A stretch of DNA of 45,537 nucleotides from Bacteroidales bacterium UBA2295 (GTDB lineage: Bacteria > Bacteroidota > Bacteroidia > Bacteroidales > Tenuifilaceae): NCBI GenBank assembly GCA_002345825.1, contig DDWD01000193.1, positions 1 to 45,537 of the forward strand, written 5' to 3'. The notes beneath the pieces were generated by a model, which was not told the DNA's origin, did no database searches, and saw only the letters and a program-made list of their open reading frames with translations. Shown here one piece after another: positions 15,875 through 24,082 of this stretch (the first letter of the stretch is position 1; the number at the start of each line of letters is the position of its first letter). The translations under genes and the position numbers were made by a program.

Positions 15875-16558
15875 TTAACTAAAATCCAAAACCTCATACT
15901 CTTGCTCAAGGGTATTGATCACCAGTAGGCGATTGCGAAGCAATGTGCCCTTACCCGTGAGGATTTTTAGCACCTCGGCTACCTGAATTGAGGCAATAAG
16001 GGCAGGTGTAAAGGAGGGGTTGCCAACGTTCTGTTCAACTCCCTTATCTTGTTCTCCGCGGTACAACCTTTCCAGTATCTTGTCGCCTGGAAAAATGGTT
16101 GCTACCTGCCCATACCATCCTGCAATGGCTCCGAACACCACTGGTATTTCATTTGCTTCAGCAGATTTATGAAGCAGAGCTCGCGATGAGAAATTATCCA
16201 GGGCATCGCAAATAACGTCATAACCTTTTGTTATCTCCTCGGCGTTATTATCGTCTAAACACACTTGTAATGGCTCAATATTAGTATCAGGGTTTACCCT
16301 TTGAATGTGTTCTTTTGCTGCCAGTGCTTTTGATTTCCCAATATTGTCCATACGCGCTAGCAGCTGTCGGTTGAGGTTGGTCTCGTCAAAAACATCGCCA
16401 TCAACCGCTGTGATATGGCCAATCCCTAGCCGAGCAAGCTGCTCAATAATGTGCCCTCCCAAACCGCCACACCCCACCACAAGAACCCTCTTGCTTCGCA
16501 GGGACATATTCTGCTCGCGGGTGAGCATATTCTCGTTCTTAATATACCTGTTTTCCAT
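15875..16558 (-). CDS. ThiF/MoeB/HesA-family E1-like adenylyltransferase
   Basis: An E1-like enzyme that would adenylate the C-terminal Gly of a MoaD/ThiS-type carrier, here the adjacent 74-residue protein. The core shows the ATP-binding VLVVGCGGLGG loop, VDGDVFDETNLNRQ (Asp and Arg-finger region), GKSKALAA and the VICDALDNFSSR segment. The start at the ATG of 16558 gives 227 residues and the usual family opening (RYIKN...). The frame stays open to a GTG at 16636, which would add 26 residues with four Cys (two CxxC-like pairs); I prefer the shorter form by family length. The zinc-binding CxxC pairs of classic MoeB are absent from the core. The neighbours (carrier, radical SAM maturase, AOR) point to tungstopterin cofactor assembly, probably the sulfur-insertion branch. 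Confidence 0.9.
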   Translation of the reverse strand: MENRYIKNENMLTREQNMSLRSKRVLVVGCGGLGGHIIEQLARLGIGHITAVDGDVFDETNLNRQLLARMDNIGKSKALAAKEHIQRVNPDTNIEPLQVCLDDNNAEEITKGYDVICDALDNFSSRALLHKSAEANEIPVVFGAIAGWYGQVATIFPGDKILERLYRGEQDKGVEQNVGNPSFTPALIASIQVAEVLKILTGKGTLLRNRLLVINTLEQEYEVLDFS

Positions 16559-16717
16559 ATCCCACTGTGCTTGGCATTTATAATAGTTGCAGATGTTGGC
16601 TAAACCACTGACGAAACAGGTCAAACAGGCTTTCACGGAGTTTGTCTATCAGCTCACAACTCCCCTCTTTTCTGTGATTATGGTTAGAATCAGTGTTTTT
16701 CTGCGTTCTATCTATAG

Positions 16718-16942
16718 CTACCCACCTCCAACCGGCGGGAAAATGCTTATGGTGTCACCATCATTAAGCTTATGATCGAACATTGCATCACGTCCATTAA
16801 CAAAAAGAATGGCTACATCCTCATGTGGTATGTTAAGTTTTTTAATAATATCGAAAGGGGTAGCATCGCTGGCAACATCCATTATCTGCTCACGCTCACG
16901 CCCTTCGCGCAAAGTGGCAAATAGTTTCACTTTAATCTGCAT
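16718..16942 (-). CDS. MoaD/ThiS-family sulfur-carrier protein
   Basis: A 74-residue ubiquitin-like protein. It opens MQIKVKLFATLREGRE, has the LNIPHEDVAILFVNGRDAMFD core and ends in the obligatory Gly-Gly (PPVGGG). Such carriers receive an AMP and then a sulfur at the terminal Gly from an E1-like partner and give it to molybdopterin synthase or to another acceptor. The E1-like gene lies just downstream and the radical SAM maturase just upstream on the same strand. Because it sits beside an AOR, it probably serves pyranopterin (tungsten cofactor) synthesis rather than thiamine, but sequence alone cannot decide. Confidence 0.9.
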   Translation of the reverse strand: MQIKVKLFATLREGREREQIMDVASDATPFDIIKKLNIPHEDVAILFVNGRDAMFDHKLNDGDTISIFPPVGGG

Positions 16943-16998
16943 ATCAATTTAAGTATCAAGTTTTACTCTTTTGATGCAAGGTAACTACATACTGATGG

Positions 16999-18045
16999 CT
17001 ATGTGCAAATTACAAATTTTCTGGCCCACAGGCAATCGGAGCAATTGGGTTCTTCGCCATTGCAGTCGAAGTCCACATCTTGAATAAGGCTACACCCCTC
17101 TACCAAATCGCAGTCGGGACAAGATGGGTAGTGGTTATTATATATTCTGTTCCGAAATCGGAGATAATCCTCGCTATTCCATATATCCAGAAGGGGAGTA
17201 TCCAAAATATTTCCAAAAGTGTATTGTCTAAGCGTTTTAAAACGGCCAAACACCACCTCGCTACCCTGATGGCTGAATCGATAGCACGGCACCACCTCAC
17301 CCCTGGAGGTGATATAGGTGGCATTACTAGAAATAAAGGCGCAGCGCCTCTCTGTTTTCAACTCGGCTTCGGGAAACTGCACACGCAAGCCCCGTTTAAA
17401 CGAGTGGTTTCGAATTTTATGAAAAAGTTCCTTAAGCGGTTTGTTTTCATTCCGCTGGTAGAGGATTTCATCGGCCTGATCGAGATGCTGTGGCAAAAAG
17501 TGCGATATCACCAAATTGCGAATCTGCTTTTCTGCTAGCAAATCCATCAGCGGAAATATTTCGTTGATATTCTCCCGTGATGCCACAAATTGAACATCCA
17601 CCCTTGGGGTTTCAAACTCGTTTTCTAGCTTCAATTGATTCAGGTAGTCAATTGAAGCGATCAAATCTTCGAACACCACACCCCTATCCTGCAACATCCG
17701 ATCCTCCATCCCATCAATGGATATAACAATTAGGTCAATGGCTGCAACCAAATCCTTGGTTAGCTTCTCCTTGATAAGCGTACCATTTGTGGTTAGCAAA
17801 ATTTCTTTTCCCCTAAAGCGTTTCACCATATCAGGAAAAAGCGGAGAGACTAGAGGCTCACCCATTCCTCCCAGCACAATAGTTTCAAGGGTGCTAACGC
17901 TTTCGATCTGCTCAAAAACCCTATCACCAAGACATTTGGTCATATTTGCTGGTGTTGTAACCCACTGGTGTCGAAAACAGATCGAGCAATCTAGGTTGCA
18001 AACGTCGGTTAGCTCAAGATAAACTTTTTTGAGGGGGTATTCCAT
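16999..18045 (-). CDS. Radical SAM/SPASM maturase, AOR-associated
   Basis: A 348-residue radical SAM enzyme. The [4Fe-4S]-SAM motif is CxxxCxxC at Cys16, Cys20 and Cys23 (VCNLDCSICFRHQW). The GGMGEPL segment near residue 60 is the usual SAM-binding motif. The C-terminal part is a SPASM-type domain with a Cys-rich run (CPDCDLVEGC and further CxxC motifs after residue 300) that would hold auxiliary clusters. The layout matches radical SAM proteins found next to tungsten-cofactor oxidoreductases, where they are proposed to mature the enzyme or cofactor; that assignment is from recall of the family. It lies 95 bp after the AOR gene in the same direction, with a hairpin between. Confidence 0.85.
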   Translation of the reverse strand: MEYPLKKVYLELTDVCNLDCSICFRHQWVTTPANMTKCLGDRVFEQIESVSTLETIVLGGMGEPLVSPLFPDMVKRFRGKEILLTTNGTLIKEKLTKDLVAAIDLIVISIDGMEDRMLQDRGVVFEDLIASIDYLNQLKLENEFETPRVDVQFVASRENINEIFPLMDLLAEKQIRNLVISHFLPQHLDQADEILYQRNENKPLKELFHKIRNHSFKRGLRVQFPEAELKTERRCAFISSNATYITSRGEVVPCYRFSHQGSEVVFGRFKTLRQYTFGNILDTPLLDIWNSEDYLRFRNRIYNNHYPSCPDCDLVEGCSLIQDVDFDCNGEEPNCSDCLWARKFVICT

Positions 18046-18089
18046 ACAATTATTTCATCAAATTCCCGGTATTAACTTTTCATAACAAC

Positions 18090-18119
18090 TGAAACCCCCG
18101 TAAAAAGTAGGGGGTTTCA
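18090..18119 (-). terminator. Hairpin between AOR and the radical SAM gene
   Basis: A 10-bp perfect stem (TGAAACCCCC with GGGGGTTTCA, arms 18090-18099 and 18110-18119) and a 10-nt loop. On the minus strand it follows the AOR stop by 21 bp. There is no U-tract after it, so it may attenuate or protect the AOR message rather than stop all transcription into the accessory genes. Confidence 0.5.
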
Positions 18120-18140
18120 AGTCGTACAAGTCAGATTGAT

Positions 18141-19940
18141 CTACGAAGGTACTCCCAGCGAATGGAGTTTATCTTTTGTGGGTATGCCTTTCTCGTCCCA
18201 TCCCCTAGCCTTATAGTATAAAGGAAGCAATTCGGCTAATCCGCTTTTCATTCCCTTGGAGGGGCCATTTGATATTGCATCCTCAATCAATCGCTTGGGA
18301 AGTTTATCCTCCGATGGATCGATACCTGCTTTCAAGTTCCACACCCGTTCGAGGTTCCAAATCCTATCACCTGCCTCCAGAATATCGGCAGCTGAATGCT
18401 TCTTGCCAGTAACCGCCGAAAACATATCGGCATAATCATCGGCTGTAAGGGCAAATGAGGTGAAGAGGCACAAGCCACAGGAATCGATAAATGCGGTGAG
18501 GTCCTGGAAAATTTTCACCCACTCGGGTTTGCCTTTCAGCTCTGTTCTATCCAGTTTTTCGGGCAAGCCAAGTATTTCTGGGGAGATTAGGTATCCTCTC
18601 ACATGGCATCCTCCGCGATTAGATGTAGCGTACTGCAAGCCTTGTCCTTGTATTCCGCGTGGGTCGTAGGCAGGCAGTTCCTGTTTCTTAACGCTCATGG
18701 AGAGTTCAGGATGACCATATGCATCGGCCAGACGGTATGAACCTTGTGCCATTAGACTGGCAAGTTTGCCGTCGTTACGCCCCATTTTTTTCACCCACTC
18801 AACCATTCCATCGGCATCGCCAAACTTGAGGCCAACACCATTTAGCTCCTCATCCTTGATATATCCCTTTTGATAAAGCTCCATAGCTGTGGCAATTGTT
18901 ACGCCGGCAGAGATGGTATCGAGTCCCATTTCATTTGCCCAGAAATTTGCTTTAATGGCTGCCTTCAAATCCGAAATTCCGCAAGCGGCGCTGAAAGCCC
19001 ATACGCTTTCATATTCAGGCCCTCCCGTTTCAATATCGTCGGCTTTTGTATAGCGTCCGCAGGCAATGGGGCATGCGAAGCAGGACTCACGCTTAATAAG
19101 GAATTTCTCGGCAAGGGTTTCGCCGCTCACCTCTTCGGCTTTTTCGAAATAGGACTCCTGAAAATTATTAACAGGGAACACCCCAGCCTCATTCACAATA
19201 TTTACTAGCACATTTGTTCCATAAGTTGGAAGGCCAGCACCCGTTACCCCGTTGTCCTTAATTTGACCTCTACATTTTTTTACAACTTCTTTCAATGCCT
19301 CTGAATCGGCAACCTCCGGCTTAGACGACCCCTTAACAACGATTGCTTTAAGGTTCTTACTACCCACTACTGCACCTACGCCCGATCGACCAGCTGCACG
19401 ATTTAAATCGTTCATCACCGCAGCCATTTTGGAAAGGTTCTCACCTGCAGGCCCAATGCAAAGCACTTTGGCTTTCTCGGGAGCGCTCTTCATTAGCTCC
19501 TTAGTAGTTTCAATGGTTGTTTTACCCCAAAGATTTGAAGCATCACGAAACTCAACCTTGTCATCCTCAATATGAATACTAGTTGGTTTAGCGGCTTTAC
19601 CTTCGAGCACTATGGCATCGTAACCAGCAAATTTCATCTCGGCTCCCCAAAAACCTCCCGAGTTTGAGCTGGCTATGGTTCCCGTTAGTGGCGACTTGGT
19701 AACTACCATATACCTGCCAGCAGCAGGTGTTTGGGTTCCTGTCATAGGACCCGCTGCAATAATTACCTTGTTGTTTGGGTCAAAGGCATCGATATTTGGA
19801 TCCACCTCATCGAAGAAGATTTTGGATCCAAGCCCACGCCCTCCGATGAATTTGACAGCCTCATCGAGGTTTAAGTCCTCAACCTTGTAACTCAAACCGG
19901 ATAGGTTAATCCGCAATATTTTCCCTCTGTATCCATGCAT
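18141..19940 (-). CDS. aor: Aldehyde:ferredoxin oxidoreductase (tungsten enzyme)
   Basis: A 599-residue cytoplasmic enzyme that interconverts aldehydes and carboxylates with ferredoxin as electron carrier. Family hallmarks are all present: the opening GYRGKILRINLS, GPMTGTQTPAAGRYMVVTKSP, and RAAGRSGVGAVVGSKNLKAI. The [4Fe-4S] ligands are Cys287, Cys290, Cys294 and a later Cys in DSCGLC (488 or 491). Glu311 and His446 match the positions proposed to act near the tungsten site of the Pyrococcus enzyme. The single subunit has the normal family length. It is preceded by a sigma-54 promoter and a divergent sigma-54 activator, and followed by cofactor-maturation genes. The true metal (W versus Mo) and substrate are inferred from the family. 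Confidence 0.95.
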   Translation of the reverse strand: MHGYRGKILRINLSGLSYKVEDLNLDEAVKFIGGRGLGSKIFFDEVDPNIDAFDPNNKVIIAAGPMTGTQTPAAGRYMVVTKSPLTGTIASSNSGGFWGAEMKFAGYDAIVLEGKAAKPTSIHIEDDKVEFRDASNLWGKTTIETTKELMKSAPEKAKVLCIGPAGENLSKMAAVMNDLNRAAGRSGVGAVVGSKNLKAIVVKGSSKPEVADSEALKEVVKKCRGQIKDNGVTGAGLPTYGTNVLVNIVNEAGVFPVNNFQESYFEKAEEVSGETLAEKFLIKRESCFACPIACGRYTKADDIETGGPEYESVWAFSAACGISDLKAAIKANFWANEMGLDTISAGVTIATAMELYQKGYIKDEELNGVGLKFGDADGMVEWVKKMGRNDGKLASLMAQGSYRLADAYGHPELSMSVKKQELPAYDPRGIQGQGLQYATSNRGGCHVRGYLISPEILGLPEKLDRTELKGKPEWVKIFQDLTAFIDSCGLCLFTSFALTADDYADMFSAVTGKKHSAADILEAGDRIWNLERVWNLKAGIDPSEDKLPKRLIEDAISNGPSKGMKSGLAELLPLYYKARGWDEKGIPTKDKLHSLGVPS

Positions 19941-19990
19941 AATCTATATGTTTTTGGTTAGTAATAGTATTATCCTACAACATAAGAATT

Positions 19991-20005
19991 GCAATACATA
20001 AGCCA
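19991..20005 (-). promoter_or_regulatory. Sigma-54 (-24/-12) promoter for AOR
   Basis: On the minus strand TGGCTTATGTATTGC has the -24 GG and -12 GC elements exactly 10 bp apart, and continues to TTGCAA, close to the TGGCAC-N5-TTGCA consensus (the AC of TGGCAC reads TT). Transcription would start near 19980, about 40 bp before the AOR start codon. The adjacent divergent gene encodes a sigma-54 activator, which supports the call. Confidence 0.7.
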
Positions 20006-20089
20006 AATTCCATATATCATTGAATTATTGAACTATAGCAGAAAAGAAAGATATCAATCAGAGGTTAACAAAAAAAAGCGTTTTGATTC

Positions 20090-20131
20090 TTTACAGTTTT
20101 TTTGTAAACTTGTGTACAGTATCTTTACAGT
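20090..20131. promoter_or_regulatory. Repeated TTTACAGT-like sites: candidate enhancer (UAS) of AOR
   Basis: TTTACAGT at 20090-20097, TGTACAGT at 20113-20120 and TTTACAGT at 20124-20131, with an inverted TGTAAA at 20103-20108. They lie about 110-150 bp upstream of the predicted AOR start of transcription, the normal distance for a sigma-54 activator. They are also upstream of the activator gene's own start, so they could serve autoregulation. Confidence 0.5.
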
Positions 20132-20223
20132 GCAAAGCACACGAACAGCAAAACCAAGCATAACGGGCATTCAAGTGAAGTGATTCATATTTAGAATGAC
20201 TCTAAATATATAAAACAAAATAT

Positions 20224-22161
20224 ATGGTTAGCAAGGAGATAAAACAGAGAGAGATCATCAAGAAATCGCATCAACGGTGCGAGGAGTATGGTGTGAATAA
20301 AGAGCAGGTTTACCCTAGTATTATTCTTTCGGGGAAAGAGGTTTCGAGCCATCTTGCCCAAAACGATTATCTGCTCAGAGTAGCATCGCCCTTTATAGAT
20401 ATCCTGTATGATGCTGTAGCCAACTCGGGCTTCTTTATCCTACTAACCGACAATGAAGGTTGCATTCTCCGTTCGGTTGGCGACACAGGAATCATAAAAG
20501 AGTCTGAAAAGCTGAATATGGTTGTTGGAGCATATATGAATGAGAAAAGTATTGGCACCAATGCCATGGGAACAGCCATAAGCGAGAATCAGCCTATTCA
20601 GGTAACCGCATCGGAACATTTTATTTCGGCCTACCATCGCTGGACATGTTCAGCGGCACCAATACACAACTGCAAAGGAGAAATAATTGGAAGCCTAAAC
20701 CTTACTGGCGAAAGCCATTTGGTACACCCCCATACCCTTGGCCTGGTTGTGGCCGCGGTACGAGCCATTAAAAATCAAATAATTGCAGACAACACTCTTG
20801 AAAAGCTCAACGAAACATTCTCCTATCTCGAGTCAATAGTTGAATCGGTATCGGCAGGCATAATTGCGCTAGACATTAATGGGAAGATTAAAACAACAAA
20901 CAATCTGGCAGCCTCAATGCTTAGCTTAAAAAAGGAGAACTTTATTGAAGGTTCAGTTGAGAAAATACTGCCCCATTGGAAAAAGATCTTTGAGCGGTTT
21001 AAGTGTAGCGAATCCTATGCTGATGTGGAGACCTCTTTTTCTGTGAATGGTACAAAAGAGCGATACGACCTTAGCGCATATCCGATCCTTGACTCTAACC
21101 AAAAAGTAATTGGAATGGTGCTGGTGATTAAGGTGCTGCAAAAGATCTTTAATCTGGTTAATAAGTATTCAGGAATGCGAGCTCACTATACCTTCAAGGA
21201 TATTATTGGCGATAGCCCAGAGTTTCGACAGGTAATTGATCATGCCACACAAATATCTGGATCGACATCAACCGTGCTATTGATGGGTGAGAGCGGTACA
21301 GGCAAAGAATTAATTGCTCAGAGCATACACAATGCCAGCCCAAGAAAAAACGCTGCATTTATAGCTGTGAACTGCGGTGCTATTCCCAAGAACCTGATTG
21401 AAAGCGAACTGTTTGGCTATGAAGAGGGTGCTTTCACCGGTTCAAAAAAGGGAGGGCACGCCGGCAAATTTGAGCTGGCAAACGGAGGGACAATATTCCT
21501 CGATGAGATAGGCGAAATGCCCCTGGATATGCAGGTTAATCTACTGCGGGTATTGCAGGAGGGATATGTTACCCGCATTGGGGGATCAAAGAACATCCCG
21601 GTAAACGTAAGGGTTATTGCGGCCACCAAAAAAAACCTGATTGAAGAGGTGAAGAAAGGAACTTTTCGTGAGGATCTTTTTTATCGTCTCAGCGTTATCC
21701 CATTGTTTATACCGCCCCTAAGAAAGCGGGGAGATGATAAAAACGCCCTATTTGAATACTTCCTAAAAGCTAAAGCCCAAAAACTAAATAAGCCCTTCCC
21801 ACAAATAACCCCACAACTCAAAGAGCAAATTGAGGATTACGACTGGCCGGGAAACGTTAGAGAGCTTGAAAACTATGTTGAAAACATTGTAAATTTTAAT
21901 GGTAAAAGCACCTACAAAATAATAAATCCCTCAAGCCTCAACAGCGTAGAGGCGAAACCAATACATTCCAATGGTTTTGACAACAATTATGATATTATAG
22001 CGAAAGATCCAAGCTACACACTAGATGAACTGGAGAAGCAAACTATAGTTAAGTATATCCGTTGTTATGAAGGAAACATCTCAAAAACAAGCCGTAAACT
22101 CGGTGTAAGCCGCACTACTCTATACTCAAAAATGAAGAAATATGACATAAAAACAAACTAA
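20224..22161 (+). CDS. Sigma-54-dependent activator, AcoR-like (GAF-PAS-AAA+-Fis)
   Basis: A 645-residue transcriptional activator. A GAF domain covers about 60-190 (LRSVGD and the STERSIGTNAMGTA-like segment typical of AcoR-type regulators), followed by a PAS unit about 205-315. The AAA+ core has Walker A GESGTGKE, the sigma-54-contacting loop GAFTGS (canonical GAFTGA with a Ser at the end) and Walker B GTIFLDEIGEMP. A Fis-type helix-turn-helix ends the protein (GNISKTSRKLGVSRTTLYSKMK). There is no receiver, so it is a one-component sensor that reads a small molecule itself. Transcribed away from the AOR gene across a 283-bp spacer with a sigma-54 promoter, it is the probable activator of AOR. 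The AcoR relatives react to acetoin or related carbonyls; the ligand here is not known. Confidence 0.93.
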   Translation: MVSKEIKQREIIKKSHQRCEEYGVNKEQVYPSIILSGKEVSSHLAQNDYLLRVASPFIDILYDAVANSGFFILLTDNEGCILRSVGDTGIIKESEKLNMVVGAYMNEKSIGTNAMGTAISENQPIQVTASEHFISAYHRWTCSAAPIHNCKGEIIGSLNLTGESHLVHPHTLGLVVAAVRAIKNQIIADNTLEKLNETFSYLESIVESVSAGIIALDINGKIKTTNNLAASMLSLKKENFIEGSVEKILPHWKKIFERFKCSESYADVETSFSVNGTKERYDLSAYPILDSNQKVIGMVLVIKVLQKIFNLVNKYSGMRAHYTFKDIIGDSPEFRQVIDHATQISGSTSTVLLMGESGTGKELIAQSIHNASPRKNAAFIAVNCGAIPKNLIESELFGYEEGAFTGSKKGGHAGKFELANGGTIFLDEIGEMPLDMQVNLLRVLQEGYVTRIGGSKNIPVNVRVIAATKKNLIEEVKKGTFREDLFYRLSVIPLFIPPLRKRGDDKNALFEYFLKAKAQKLNKPFPQITPQLKEQIEDYDWPGNVRELENYVENIVNFNGKSTYKIINPSSLNSVEAKPIHSNGFDNNYDIIAKDPSYTLDELEKQTIVKYIRCYEGNISKTSRKLGVSRTTLYSKMKKYDIKTN

Positions 22162-22377
22162 TTCAACCTACACTCTACTGCATATTGCTAATTATCAATC
22201 ATTAACAAACACATCCTTCGACACCAAGCATCTTGCTTTGAAATCGAGTTTTGATATTCAATCGAGAATGACACGATTGAGGTTTAGTTGCAGTTTTATA
22301 CAAATGGTAACTCAACTTTCGCAAGCAAAATATTAACGCATATACACCAGAATTCCTGTACTTTAAATATGTTTCTT

Positions 22378-22407
22378 CCTGCCTACCTAAACGGCAGTGC
22401 AGGCAGG
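22378..22407. repeat. Inverted repeat CCTGCCT / AGGCAGG
   Basis: Arms 22378-22384 and 22401-22407 with a 16-nt loop; CCTGTCTGC and GTAGGCTC follow about 100 bp later. Such Cys-rich-looking G/C islands in AT-rich spacers are usually dispersed intergenic repeats. No U-tract follows. Confidence 0.45.
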
Positions 22408-22426
22408 TGCGGATTTTGTGTCTTAC

Positions 22427-22440
22427 TTCGACTAGCTCAG
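22427..22440. repeat. Dispersed motif copy 2 (TTCGACTAGCTCAG)
   Basis: Differs by two bases at one spot from copy 3 at 32888-32901 and shares the preceding TTAC and the following CA with it. Confidence 0.5.
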
Positions 22441-22784
22441 CACAAGTCTTTGTGTTTTTTGTGTAATAGTAAAAGAGTTATAGCACAACCGAGCGTTTTG
22501 TGCGAGCTTGCCTGTCTGCAAGTAGGCTCAACGAAGTTAAAGTTTCACGAAGGATTACACAGAGTTTCACAAAGTATTTGCTGAAATAATAATGTCATTC
22601 ATTACTAAATATACACAAGTCTTAAAAATGAATATTTGACTATATATCAAGGAATTAAATCGTATACGAAAGTTGAGATGGTAAAACATATCCCAAGTTA
22701 ACAGTTGCTCGAACCCAATAACAAGTAAACTTTTCATATCCCTACTCGGAATAGATATTAATGAGGCCTATAGGGTTGTATAGC

Positions 22785-23954
22785 CTATTTACAAACTAGG
22801 TTCTTTTTAAGGATTAAAGAAAATACCGAGCCTTGATTGGGTGTAGACTCAACCCATAACCTGCCCCCCAACAGCTCCGCATAGGACTTAGCGATGAAGA
22901 GTCCTATACCACTACCTCCAAACTGTCTGGAATCCGTGTCGTTCGCTTGCTGAAAGGGCTGGAAGATCTTCTCAATATTATTTTGCTCGATACCAATTCC
23001 GGTGTCGCTCACCTTTACTACAATCGCTCCTTCGCCCTCCGATATTTCGTAGTTGTCAATAATCTCAACAGAGATTGTACCTTTTGAGGTAAATTTAATG
23101 GCGTTATCTAAAAGTATCCTAAGGATAAGTTGAACCTTTACCTCGTCGTTACTAACAAAGATTTCGTTGCCCACACCAAATTGCAAAGCCAATTTTTTTC
23201 TATGAACCCTTTCCTCTACCTCGACTAACAAACTACTCAACAACTCGGTAATACTAAACGTCACTTGGTTTACAACCACCTGGTTACTGAAAATTACTGC
23301 ACTCTCGAGAATATTGTGAATTGTTTTAAGTAGCTCATATCCTCCCTGTATTACCAAATCGGAGTAAGCAGATATCTTTCCATCGGTAGGAGAATGTTGC
23401 TTAATAAGGCTTGAAAATCCAATAATGCTATTAAGAGGTGTACGTATTTCATGGGAGATATTCTGAAGAAAGACATTTTTGACCCTATTGGCCTCCTTCT
23501 CTCTTCTAACAGCAACCTCCAAGGCATTGTTCTGTTGGAGTAGCTCAGCATTTAGCCTTTTGTTATCGCATCGAGTTTCGAAATGTTCCAGAGCGTTTTT
23601 CAGGGTAATCCTAAGCTCGTCGTAATTCCAAGGTTTCTGAATAAAACCATAAAAGCAGTTCATATTCATGGCCTTAATTACAACATCCATATCGGCCCAT
23701 GCCGAAGTTATAATGAATATTAAATCGGGGAACTCATCCTTTATCCTATCGACGAATGAAATACCATCCTCATTTGGCATTTTGTAATCGACCAAAACCA
23801 CCCCAATATCATTACTGGTTGATCTTAGCATTGTAAGTGCTTCCTGAGGGTTTTCGGCTGTTAAAATCTGGAATGTTCGGGAAAGACTCGCCTTAAAACC
23901 AGTAAGATTTTCCTTGTCGTCGTCTACATACAATACTTTTGACTTAAGCTCCAT
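22785..23954 (-). CDS. Receiver-histidine kinase (REC + HisKA + HATPase_c)
   Basis: A 389-residue soluble protein. The receiver has phospho-acceptor Asp56 (VVLVDYKMP) and Lys107 (FIQKPWN). A coiled coil joins it to HisKA with His168 in NISHEIRTPLNSIIGF, then HATPase_c with LLDNAIKFTS, VSDTGIGI and GGSGIGLFIAKS. A receiver ahead of a kinase makes this an intermediate in a relay or a kinase set by another kinase; no DNA-binding output is present. The receiver is similar in type to that of the NtrC-like regulator at 26.3-27.7 kb (both have KPWN after the Lys). It lies 128 bp beyond the chemoreceptor gene and past its terminator, so it needs its own promoter. Confidence 0.92.
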   Translation of the reverse strand: MELKSKVLYVDDDKENLTGFKASLSRTFQILTAENPQEALTMLRSTSNDIGVVLVDYKMPNEDGISFVDRIKDEFPDLIFIITSAWADMDVVIKAMNMNCFYGFIQKPWNYDELRITLKNALEHFETRCDNKRLNAELLQQNNALEVAVRREKEANRVKNVFLQNISHEIRTPLNSIIGFSSLIKQHSPTDGKISAYSDLVIQGGYELLKTIHNILESAVIFSNQVVVNQVTFSITELLSSLLVEVEERVHRKKLALQFGVGNEIFVSNDEVKVQLILRILLDNAIKFTSKGTISVEIIDNYEISEGEGAIVVKVSDTGIGIEQNNIEKIFQPFQQANDTDSRQFGGSGIGLFIAKSYAELLGGRLWVESTPNQGSVFSLILKKNLVCK

Positions 23955-24014
23955 GATTCAGCAGGATTAGAGCAACAGAATAAATACAACTCGTAAATCG
24001 GATATACAACCATA

Positions 24015-24062
24015 AAAAACCCGCCCTAAATATCAGTTAGGCTATAAATAGGGCGGGTTTTT
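24015..24062 (-). terminator. Strong rho-independent terminator after the second chemoreceptor
   Basis: A 14-bp perfect stem (AAAAACCCGCCCTA at 24015-24028 with its complement at 24049-24062), 20-nt loop, and a TTTTTT run on the minus-strand 3' side; the symmetrical A/T ends allow it to work in both directions. It lies about 20 bp past the chemoreceptor stop. Confidence 0.9.
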
Positions 24063-24082
24063 GCTAGGAGGATTTAAGTGAA

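Larger units (their letters stand above)
22162..22784. other. 623-bp intergenic region with degenerate repeats
   Basis: No gene supported. It holds the end of the convergently arranged activator and REC-kinase genes, a TTCGACTAGCTCAG motif, an inverted repeat at 22378-22407 and a run of TTCACGAAGG/TTTCACAAAG-like sequence near 22540-22580. The 98-codon open frame at 22288-22584 has no protein-like composition and covers these repeats. Confidence 0.6.

Noticed and set aside
17080..17538. 152-codon plus-strand frame inside the radical SAM gene
   Set aside because: The opposite strand has the complete CxxxCxxC and SPASM motifs; this is a shadow.
22288..22584. 98-codon plus-strand frame
   Set aside because: It overlies intergenic repeats, is Cys/Leu-rich and lacks any recognisable segment.
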